A stretch of DNA of 64,000 bases from Ginsengibacter hankyongi (GTDB lineage: Bacteria; Bacteroidota; Bacteroidia; Chitinophagales; Chitinophagaceae): assembly GCF_008710285.1 (NCBI RefSeq), contig NZ_VYQF01000005.1:1-64000 (forward strand). Reading direction: 5' to 3'. The notes beneath the pieces are model-generated. The model was not told the origin of the DNA and did no database searches. It was given only the letters and a program-made list of their open reading frames with translations. Below, in pieces: positions 26,048 through 33,627 of the stretch (its first letter is position 1; every line of letters begins with the position of its first letter). Made by a program: the position numbers and the translations under genes.

Positions 26048-28171
26048 TCATCTTGGAAATGCAGCTGCAACTCCTCCATCTACATTCAATACATTTCCGG
26101 TTGATTTATTTAAAAGCCCGCCAACAAATGCAAAGCATGCATCGGCTATATCCCCGGGATTTATTATTTTATTAAGCAACGTGCGCTTTGCATAAAATGA
26201 AGGCAACTCTGCTACCGATACACCATAAGCTTTTGCTCTTCCCTCTGCCCAGGCGCCTTCCCATATTTTACTGTCGGATATTACGGCATCAGGATTTACA
26301 ACGTTTACTCTTATGCCATCTTGGCCAAGTTCTGCTGCTGTTAAACGGCTAAGGTGCAATTGTGCAGCCTTTGCTGAACCGTATCCTGTATTGTTGGGGC
26401 CGCTTACAAATGCATTTTTGCTCACTATATTTATTATATCACCGCCAAGGTTTTGTTTGCGCATTATTTTTAAACCAATTTGCGTTACCAGGAATTGACC
26501 TTTAACCAAAACATCATACAAAAGATTCCAATCTTTTTCAGTGTGTTCTTCAATCGTTTTTGAAATAGACAAGCCTGCATTATTTACAATGATGTCTATT
26601 CCGCCGAACGCTAAAGCAGCGGAATTATAGGCTTTAGTTATCGAACCAGCTTCTGTTACTTCGAGTAGTTCTGCTATAAAAACATCTTTGCCATATTGCT
26701 GTCTGAATTCTGCTTTAGCAATTTCCAGGCGTGCTGCATCGTTGTCATTTATAACAACACAGGCGCCTTCCTCAGCAAATTTTTTAGCGACCGCTTTTCC
26801 AATACCACCGGCACTTCCGGTAATAAGCGCAATTTTTCCGGATAAAGCTTTTGGCTTCGGCATTCGCTGCAATTTGGCTTCTTCCAATAACCAATATTCT
26901 ATATTAAAAGCTTCCTGCGCCGGTAGTGAGGTATAGGTTGAAATGGCTTCTGCGCCGTTCATTACATTTATCGCATTGATATAAAACTCCGCGGCAACTC
27001 TTGCTGTTTGTTTGTTTTTTGCAAAGGTGAACATACCGACACCAGGATAAAGAATTACAACCGGGTTTGCATCACGCATGGCGGGACTATTGGGATGTTT
27101 GCACTTTTCATAATACTCTGCATACATTTTTCGGTAACCCGTAAACGCAGATGAAAGCTTTTCTTTTATAGCATCAATGTTGGTAAGATCTTCATCGGGC
27201 TTCAATGAAAGCACCATCGGCCTTATTTTTGTACGTAAAAAATGATCGGGACAACTGGTACCCATAGACGCTAATCTTTCAAGGTCATTTGAGTTAATAA
27301 ATTCCAGCACTTTTTTATCATCTGTAAAATGGCCGATCATCATGATTTCAGATGAACAGAAGCCACGCAATACAGGCGCAAGGGCGGCACCCTGTTGTAA
27401 GCGCTTATCTTCCGGCAAAGACTCAATTTTAGTCCCGCCAAAAACAGGCCCTTTTTTACCGGTATTTTCTTCAATGTACTGCGCACATGTTTCTATAACT
27501 TCCAGCGTGTTGATATAACTGTCATAAGCAGTGTCCCCCCAGGTGAAGAGCCCGTGTGAACCGAGCATAATGCCGCGTATGCCGGGATTTTCATCCAGAC
27601 ATTTTTTTAATTTTAATCCAAGATCAAAGCCTGGCCTTTGCCATTCTACCCAGCCTATTGTACCGTTAAATAATTCTTTGGTTATTTCTTCTCCCTCTTT
27701 AGATGCGGCAATCGCTATCGCTGCATCGGGATGTAAATGATCAATGTGTTTGAAGGGAAGAAAGCCATGCAGTGGTGTATCAATGGATGGCGCTTTGGAA
27801 TTTAAATCATAAATACAATGATTAAATAATTCTACCATTTCATCTTCGTGATCTATGCCGCGATATACGTTTTTTAAGCTTCTAAGCCTGTTTACATACA
27901 AAGCAGCAAGCCCGCTTTTAGTTAATGTTCCAATGTCGCCGCCTGAGCCTTTCACCCACATTATTTCTGTCTGTTCACCGGTTAGAGGATCTTTAGCCAT
28001 TGCCTTACAGGAAGTATTGCCACCACCATAATTAGTTAAACGAAGATCAGCACCCAATAAATTGGATCGGTAAATTAATAATCCTACTTCGTCGCCTTCA
28101 AGAGCGGCTGCCTCTTTGGTATTCCATAAGTAACTTACGTGCTTAAATTGTCTTGGTTCAGCTATTACCAT
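26048..28171 (-). CDS. rhaEW: Bifunctional rhamnulose-1-phosphate aldolase / L-lactaldehyde dehydrogenase
   Basis: 707 aa, two enzymes fused. Residues about 20-390 are a class II aldolase/adducin domain: NLLGADLRLTNYGGGNTS, GSGGDIGTL, Zn ligands His145 and His147 (KHIDHLHPDA) and a third His206 in MLGSHGLFTWG. Residues about 445-705 are a short-chain dehydrogenase: TGSAGGIG (451-458), NNAGLS, and Tyr597/Lys601 in YGSAK. In the RhaEW type known from Bacteroidota, Chloroflexi and bacilli, the first domain splits rhamnulose-1-phosphate into dihydroxyacetone phosphate and L-lactaldehyde, and the second oxidises the lactaldehyde to lactate with NAD+. It is 23 bp downstream of rhaT on the same strand. 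A terminator follows it. Confidence 0.92.
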   Translation of the reverse strand: MVIAEPRQFKHVSYLWNTKEAAALEGDEVGLLIYRSNLLGADLRLTNYGGGNTSCKAMAKDPLTGEQTEIMWVKGSGGDIGTLTKSGLAALYVNRLRSLKNVYRGIDHEDEMVELFNHCIYDLNSKAPSIDTPLHGFLPFKHIDHLHPDAAIAIAASKEGEEITKELFNGTIGWVEWQRPGFDLGLKLKKCLDENPGIRGIMLGSHGLFTWGDTAYDSYINTLEVIETCAQYIEENTGKKGPVFGGTKIESLPEDKRLQQGAALAPVLRGFCSSEIMMIGHFTDDKKVLEFINSNDLERLASMGTSCPDHFLRTKIRPMVLSLKPDEDLTNIDAIKEKLSSAFTGYRKMYAEYYEKCKHPNSPAMRDANPVVILYPGVGMFTFAKNKQTARVAAEFYINAINVMNGAEAISTYTSLPAQEAFNIEYWLLEEAKLQRMPKPKALSGKIALITGSAGGIGKAVAKKFAEEGACVVINDNDAARLEIAKAEFRQQYGKDVFIAELLEVTEAGSITKAYNSAALAFGGIDIIVNNAGLSISKTIEEHTEKDWNLLYDVLVKGQFLVTQIGLKIMRKQNLGGDIINIVSKNAFVSGPNNTGYGSAKAAQLHLSRLTAAELGQDGIRVNVVNPDAVISDSKIWEGAWAEGRAKAYGVSVAELPSFYAKRTLLNKIINPGDIADACFAFVGGLLNKSTGNVLNVDGGVAAAFPR

Positions 28172-28194
28172 ATCAAATATTTTATAGTTTTTCG

Positions 28195-29280
28195 TTAATT
28201 TGATTTGAGAGAATTACCATACCCTACCAGTATTACAGAAAGTATAATTGTGATAACTCCTATTATAATTGTCGTCCGGGTTTTTTTACTCACGCCCTTC
28301 CACTCTTTTAGAGCAAAGCCCCACATGTTGGCCACTAAAATTATAAATGACATGTGAAGTATCCATGAACTTGCACCATTACCTAATTTACTTTCCCCCA
28401 TTCCATAAAAGAAAAACTGAAGGAACCAAAGCGTACCGGCCACTGCACAAAAAATATAATTACGAAGAAGTGGCGTTTTCTTATTCGTGTAATCAGCAAA
28501 AGATTTATTACGGAAATTTAGAAACATTGTCCAGATAAAATTGGTAGTTAAACCACCCCATAAAAGAACGATATAGATCACATTATTTCTATACAAAAAG
28601 TTACCGGTTTCTGTAGGATTGGCTGTTTTCCACATGGTATTCGCTACTTCGGCCATTTTAGAACCAGCTTCAATTCCATAATTAAAACAGGCACTTAAAA
28701 TTCCGGCAACAATACAAACGATTAAACCCTTTACAAGATTGAACTCTTTTATACTTTCCTGTTTTTTTTCTTCTGATAATTCCCGTTCCTTCGATACTCC
28801 TGCTTTGCCACAAATAAAAATTCCGGCCAGGCAAAGTATTATGCCGATAAGTACAATCTGTCCCCAGGAATTGGTGAGCAGGTCATGGAAAGTTGTCTTA
28901 CCTGCCTGTGGATGAAAGTTGTAATAAATAGACGGTGCCAATGCTCCGAATGCAGATGTAAAGCCGAGCAAAACAGAATTGCCCAACGACATTCCAAGAT
29001 AACGCATACCGAGTCCATACATCAATCCGCCAATTCCCCAAAGTACACCCCAGAAATAAGTCCAGCCAAAAGTAGACGCAGGGGTTTGTGAAATGATTTC
29101 AGCAAAATGAGGAACCGTGAGCCACGCCGCTATTGGAGGAATAATGAGCCAGGAAAAAAGTCCACCAATAATCCAAAAGCTTTCCCAATGCCATCCTTTT
29201 ACTTTATTATAAGGAACATAAAAGCTCCCTGAGGCAGCGCCACCAATAAAGTGAAATATTATTCCTAAGATTATTTGCAT
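28195..29280 (-). CDS. rhaT: L-rhamnose:H+ symporter
   Basis: 361 aa with about ten transmembrane helices. It matches the RhaT family of drug/metabolite-type carriers: IILGIIFHFIGGAASGSFYVPYNKVKGWHWESFWIIGGLFSW at the N-terminus, LMYGLGMRYLGMSLGNSVLLG, and NTMWKTANPTETGNFLYRNNVIYIVLLWGG in the central part. It brings L-rhamnose across the inner membrane with a proton. It heads the minus-strand rhamnose operon, but a decayed duplicate of its own 5' end lies between it and the divergent regulator, so its transcript probably has a leader of several hundred bases. It is 23 bp from rhaEW. Confidence 0.9.
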   Translation of the reverse strand: MQIILGIIFHFIGGAASGSFYVPYNKVKGWHWESFWIIGGLFSWLIIPPIAAWLTVPHFAEIISQTPASTFGWTYFWGVLWGIGGLMYGLGMRYLGMSLGNSVLLGFTSAFGALAPSIYYNFHPQAGKTTFHDLLTNSWGQIVLIGIILCLAGIFICGKAGVSKERELSEEKKQESIKEFNLVKGLIVCIVAGILSACFNYGIEAGSKMAEVANTMWKTANPTETGNFLYRNNVIYIVLLWGGLTTNFIWTMFLNFRNKSFADYTNKKTPLLRNYIFCAVAGTLWFLQFFFYGMGESKLGNGASSWILHMSFIILVANMWGFALKEWKGVSKKTRTTIIIGVITIILSVILVGYGNSLKSN

Positions 29281-29295
29281 TTTAGAGTTATTATT

Positions 29296-29664
29296 TTAGT
29301 TCATGGTCCTTTCGTTTGCACCATAAATAATAGTACAAATTTTAAGAAGATATGTTCTTTTAAATTTCCTGTTTTTTGTAAAATCCGGCAGCAGCAAAAC
29401 TATAGGCCGGCTTATTATTGCGTGATAATTTTTAAAGGTGAAGTATGGGTTTAAAATAGGGGTAAAAGATACTTTACAACGTGTTGGCTGTGTGTTGTAA
29501 TAGTGAGAACAGACTCCGGTATTGATAAATGAAGATGAAAATAATCTGCTGTTAAACCAGGATCTTTCCCCTGACCAGTCCATGACTTTTTTATAAGGCA
29601 TGTAAAAACTTCGTGAGGCAAATCCACCAATAAAGTGAAAGATAATGCCGACAATTACTCCCAT
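29296..29664 (-). pseudogene. Truncated, decayed second copy of rhaT
   Basis: The first 40 or so codons read GVIVGIIFHFIGGFASRSFYMPYKKV and align directly with the N-terminus of the intact rhaT next door (IILGIIFHFIGGAASGSFYVPYNKV). After about codon 40 the protein similarity is lost, although the DNA still resembles rhaT for a short stretch, suggesting small indels; the open frame then runs through unrelated residues to 29296. It has no transmembrane bundle and cannot be a transporter. The copy lies between the presumed promoter region and intact rhaT, the arrangement expected from a tandem duplication followed by loss of most of one copy. Confidence 0.75.
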
Positions 29665-29723
29665 TTAAAATATTTTCATATAAGCAAAAGATGGTTAAAG
29701 ATAAACGGGTATAATAATATTTC

Positions 29724-29743
29724 TATCATGTACTGTCATGGTA
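29724..29743. promoter_or_regulatory. Candidate operator for the rhamnose regulator
   Basis: An inverted repeat TATCATG-N6-CATGGTA with one mismatch in 7-bp arms, in the 162-bp gap between the divergent GntR-type regulator and the rhaT remnant. GntR-family dimers bind short palindromes of this kind. No second copy was found in the window, so this is a proposal based on position and symmetry. Confidence 0.35.
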
Positions 29744-29826
29744 AGTTGATAATCATTTCATTTTTTTACCAAAGAATCGTATTGGATAATTACAGTAAGT
29801 TTGATAAATAAATTTACTGGCGGCGC

Positions 29827-30858
29827 ATGAAACAACATGATATATTTAAATACCTTCTTATTGATTATTTTTCTTCCACGCCTAAATATTTGCAACTGGC
29901 CAATTGTATCACCAAAGCAATAGGCGAGGGCATTTTAAAAGAAAATGATGTGCTTCCTTCTATAAACGAACTGAGCTTTGAATTTGATATATCACGTGAT
30001 ACTGCTGAAAAAGGTTATAAGCATTTAAAGAAAAATGGTACACTCAGCTCCGTGCCTGGCAAAGGTTACTTTGTAAAAAATGCTGAAGTAAATCAGCGGC
30101 TCAAAATCTTTTTATTATTTAATAAGTTAAGTGCCCATAAAAAAATTATTTATGATGCTTTTGTTGCATCATTGGGAGATCTCGCCGCAATTGATTTTTA
30201 TATATATAACAATGATTTTCTCTTTTTTAAAAAATTAATTACGAGTCAAAAAAACGATTATACGCATTATGTGATAATTCCCCATTTCACCGATGCATCG
30301 GAAAATGTTTCCGAGATAATTAATACCATTCCGAAGGACAAATTAATTTTAATGGATAAATTGGTACCCGGTGTGACGGGACAGTATGCAGCCGTATACG
30401 AAAATTTTGAAAAAGATATTTATGGCGCCCTGGTACAGGCCAACGGGCAGCTAAGTAAATACAATACTATTAAAATTATTTTCCCAAATTATACCTATCA
30501 TCCAAAAGAAATACTGGAAGGCTTTTATCGCTATTGCCAGGAATATGCTTTTAATTATAAGGTCGTTCAGAACCTGCATAAAGAACCGATAAAAGAAGGA
30601 GAGGTTTACATCAACCTCATGGAAAATGACCTGGTATTTCTTATTGAAAAAATACTAACTACTAAAATGAAACCGGGCAAACATGTAGGAGTTATTTCTT
30701 ACAATGAAACTCCTTTAAAAAAATTAATTCTTAATGGCATTACCACTATCTCTACTGATTTTCAAATGATGGGGGAAAAAGCTGCGAAATTGATTTTAGA
30801 ACGTTCTAACGAACACGTTGAGATACCTTTTTATTTAAGACTGCGGGCATCTTTGTAA
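29827..30858 (+). CDS. GntR-type regulator with sugar-sensing domain, probable rhamnose regulator
   Basis: 343 aa. The N-terminal 75 residues are a GntR winged helix-turn-helix: KYLQLANCITKAIGEGILKENDVLPSINELSFEFDISRDTAEKGYKHLKKNG, with GKGYFVK closing the wing. The remaining 260 residues look like a LacI/periplasmic-binding type sensor (DYTHYVIIPHF, KPGKHVGVISYNETPLKKLILNGITTISTDFQMMGEKAAKLIL). This GntR/PBP architecture is used in Bacteroidota for sugar operons, including rhamnose. It is transcribed away from the rhamnose operon, which supports control of that operon; the effector is probably rhamnose or an intermediate, by inference. Confidence 0.82.
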   Translation: MKQHDIFKYLLIDYFSSTPKYLQLANCITKAIGEGILKENDVLPSINELSFEFDISRDTAEKGYKHLKKNGTLSSVPGKGYFVKNAEVNQRLKIFLLFNKLSAHKKIIYDAFVASLGDLAAIDFYIYNNDFLFFKKLITSQKNDYTHYVIIPHFTDASENVSEIINTIPKDKLILMDKLVPGVTGQYAAVYENFEKDIYGALVQANGQLSKYNTIKIIFPNYTYHPKEILEGFYRYCQEYAFNYKVVQNLHKEPIKEGEVYINLMENDLVFLIEKILTTKMKPGKHVGVISYNETPLKKLILNGITTISTDFQMMGEKAAKLILERSNEHVEIPFYLRLRASL

Positions 30859-30929
30859 ATTTTCCTGCAATCTTTCCAGATAAATTTCTGTCTCTTAGCA
30901 ATACGATACAAAGGTTATGACCGGGGACT

Positions 30930-31137
30930 CTATTTAAGATTTACCTGGGATGATTTCCTTTTGATTAGCGTGCTTTGTAGAGTAATAGTTTCAGGCGGGG
31001 TAGAACGATCATCAATTCTTTTTATTAGCATTTCTACCGCTGTCGTGCCGATCTCATAACATGGCAACATTACCGTTGATAAAGTTGGCCTCCACAATTT
31101 CACTAATTGGGTCATTATTAAATCCAATTACAGCTAC
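30930..31137 (-). pseudogene. C-terminal remnant of a LacI-family regulator
   Basis: Read on the minus strand, VAVIGFNNDPISEIVE and then, after a one-base shift near 31089, PTLSTVMLPCYEIGTTAVEMLIKRIDD match the end of the LacI effector domain (VxxxGFNDxP, TTV, GxxAxxxLLxxI). Removing one G from the GAGGCCA stretch joins the two pieces as VEPTLSTV. No start, DNA-binding domain or first sensor half is present. It is a leftover of a regulator that may once have controlled the glycosidase genes that follow. Confidence 0.7.
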
Positions 31138-31247
31138 TTACCAGAAACGTTATTTCTGCTTTTTTAGCCTAAATTACGCTAAAGCCATAATCACTTTATA
31201 GTATTGTTAACTAGTTTTGAAAGCTTTCGTAAAATTAATAATAACTA

Positions 31248-33278
31248 ATGGAAAAGAAACCGCGAGTGCTCAGATACGTTTTCATTTGTGCTTTATCCTT
31301 ATATATATCCACCACAATGGCGATACCTTCCGGCGATACAGTTAAAACAAATTATTTACAAAACCGGACCCCGTTATTACAAAAGCCTTTCCTCGAATTA
31401 CCTATCGGTGCCATCCAACCGGCGGGCTGGTTAAAAGTTCAACTGGTTAAAATGAAAAACGGCTCAACCGGTCATTTGGACAGCCTATATAGCAAGGTAA
31501 TGGGAAAAAGAAATGGCTGGCTTGGCGGTGATGGTGATGTGTGGGAAAGGGGACCCTATTGGCTGGATGGCTTAGTTCCGCTTGCATATATTCTAAACGA
31601 TAAAGAATTAATAAATAAAGTGAAGCCGTGGATCGAATGGTCTATTACGCACCAGCGGGCCGATGGTTATTTTGGCCCTGAACCAACAAAAGAAAAACCT
31701 GCAAACGAAGCAGGATTACAAAGAGATAAACCGCAGGATTGGTGGCCAAAAATGGTAATGTTGAAAGTGCTCCAGCAATATTATTCTGCCACGGGAGATA
31801 AAAGAGTCATCAACTTAATGACAAAATATTTTCATTATCAGCTGAAGCAATTGCCAACAACACCTCTTGATCATTGGAGCTGGTGGGGCTCACAAAGAGG
31901 CGGTGATAATTTAATGGTTGTTTATTGGCTTTATAACATCACAGGAGATAAAACTCTACTAGACCTGGCAAATCTTATTCATAAACAAACCTTCGATTGG
32001 ACGGATACATTTTCCAAGACAGATAATTTATCAAAATTATTTTCTTTTCATGGAGTGAACCTTGCGCAGGGAATTAAAGAACCCGTTATTTATTACCAGC
32101 AAGATCCGGGAAAAAAATATCCTGCTTCTGTAAACAAAGCATTTAAAGATATTCGCCAATATCTAGGTCAGCCACAGGGAATGTTTGGCGCAGATGAGCT
32201 AACTCACGGTAACGTACCCACGCAGGGCTCTGAATTTTGTACGGCTGTTGAAATGATGTTTTCTTTGGAAAACTTGATGTCGATTACCGGCGATGTAAAA
32301 TATATGGATCATCTTGAAAAGATCGCCTTCAATGCATTGCCTACGCAGGCAAGCGACGACTACATGACGCACCAGTATTACCAACAGGCAAACCAGGTAA
32401 TGATAAGCAGGCTTGATCGTAATTTTATGACACCCTACGATGGAACAGATCAATGTTTTGGCATATTAACCGGCTATCCATGCTGTACCGCCAATATGCA
32501 CCAGGGCTGGCCCAAATTCACGCAAAATTTGTGGATGGCTACCGAAGATAATGGAGTGGCTGCATTATTATACGCTCCTTCGTCAGTAAAAATAAAGGTG
32601 GCTAACGGTACCGAGGTTGAGTTTATTGAAAAAACAAATTATCCCTTTGCAGATGCTATTCATTTTACTTATAAAAATAAAGGGGCTAAAATTACTTTCC
32701 CATTTCATCTTCGAATTCCCGCCTGGTGTGATGAGGCAGAGATTGCCGTGAACGGAGAAAAACTGCAGAATGCAAAAGGAGGCCAGGTTATAAAAATAAA
32801 TCGTAACTGGAAGGATAATGACGAAGTAACGTTGATATTACCAATGAAAATTTCTTTAGAAAGATGGAATGAAAATTCCGAGTCTGTAGAACGAGGCCCA
32901 TTGGTGTATGCGCTTAAGGTTGATGAAAGCTGGGAGAAGAAAAAAAATAATGATCAATACGGAGACTATTATGAGGTGCATCCGCTGTCCCCATGGAATT
33001 ATGGGCTATTAGAGATACCCAAAGAAAAATGGCAAGAGGCTTTCCAGGTAATTGAGAGTGAACATATCTCAGATTATCCCTGGACTTTGGCAGATGCACC
33101 GGTTGAATTAAAAGCTTCAGCAGTGCGATTACCCAACTGGCAGCTTTACAATGGCAATGCAGGCCCATTACCGTATAGCCCGCAACCAATGCCACCCGGC
33201 GAAAAACCTGTAACCGTTACCTTAATTCCTTATGGATGCACAACTTTGAGAATAACAGAATTTCCGGTTGTTGAATAA
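31248..33278 (+). CDS. Secreted GH127-like (DUF1680) glycosidase
   Basis: 676 aa with a hydrophobic signal segment at residues 9-26. The (alpha/alpha)6 barrel and following beta-domains match the DUF1680/GH127-GH146 group. Key residues are the ExC motif Glu329-Cys331 (SEFCTAVEMM) and the CC pair Cys412-Cys413 (TGYPCCTANMHQG); in beta-L-arabinofuranosidases the equivalent Glu and three Cys bind zinc, and one Cys of the pair is the nucleophile. HLRIPAWCDEAEIAVNG is the C-terminal sandwich signature. Expected activity is release of beta-L-arabinofuranose or a related sugar from plant or algal glycans. It begins a run of plus-strand glycosidase genes reaching 38531. The preceding gap holds a lacI remnant. 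Confidence 0.83.
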   Translation: MEKKPRVLRYVFICALSLYISTTMAIPSGDTVKTNYLQNRTPLLQKPFLELPIGAIQPAGWLKVQLVKMKNGSTGHLDSLYSKVMGKRNGWLGGDGDVWERGPYWLDGLVPLAYILNDKELINKVKPWIEWSITHQRADGYFGPEPTKEKPANEAGLQRDKPQDWWPKMVMLKVLQQYYSATGDKRVINLMTKYFHYQLKQLPTTPLDHWSWWGSQRGGDNLMVVYWLYNITGDKTLLDLANLIHKQTFDWTDTFSKTDNLSKLFSFHGVNLAQGIKEPVIYYQQDPGKKYPASVNKAFKDIRQYLGQPQGMFGADELTHGNVPTQGSEFCTAVEMMFSLENLMSITGDVKYMDHLEKIAFNALPTQASDDYMTHQYYQQANQVMISRLDRNFMTPYDGTDQCFGILTGYPCCTANMHQGWPKFTQNLWMATEDNGVAALLYAPSSVKIKVANGTEVEFIEKTNYPFADAIHFTYKNKGAKITFPFHLRIPAWCDEAEIAVNGEKLQNAKGGQVIKINRNWKDNDEVTLILPMKISLERWNENSESVERGPLVYALKVDESWEKKKNNDQYGDYYEVHPLSPWNYGLLEIPKEKWQEAFQVIESEHISDYPWTLADAPVELKASAVRLPNWQLYNGNAGPLPYSPQPMPPGEKPVTVTLIPYGCTTLRITEFPVVE

Positions 33279-33316
33279 TGGCCCTGCTGACCAAAATTTG
33301 ATTCAATATTTTTTAT

Positions 33317-33592
33317 ATGCTTACTAAGCCCAAAACGATGCTACGAAAAATTTCTGTTTATTTCATTGCTGTAATGTTGTGTTTTAATTTTCAAATAGAA
33401 CAGGCTGCAGCGCAAGCGACTGTTCCGTTAAAAAACGGAATGGTGATTTTTCATTCAATCACTGTAAAAAATTCTTACTATAAATTCAATGCAGGTCGTT
33501 CATCCGGCACAGGAGTTATTGAAATAAAAGGAGATAATATAGTTGTTGATTTTAACGGCGCTGTTTTGCAGGGAAGCAATTATAAAATATGA
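33317..33592 (+). pseudogene. N-terminal fragment of a secreted parallel beta-helix protein
   Basis: 91 codons: a signal peptide (SVYFIAVMLCFNFQIEQAAAQA) and then the first coils of a right-handed beta-helix, VIEIKGDNIVVDFNGAVLQGSN, the usual entry of pectate-lyase-like proteins of several hundred residues. The frame stops immediately afterwards (AAATATGATAG) and no continuation is found in any frame before the next gene. Its stop overlaps the first possible start of the following gene. It is most simply a 5' fragment left after a deletion; translation to a short secreted peptide is possible. Confidence 0.6.
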
Positions 33593-33627
33593 TAGGAATG
33601 TTACAGGCAGGTAGAAAAATAAAAATT

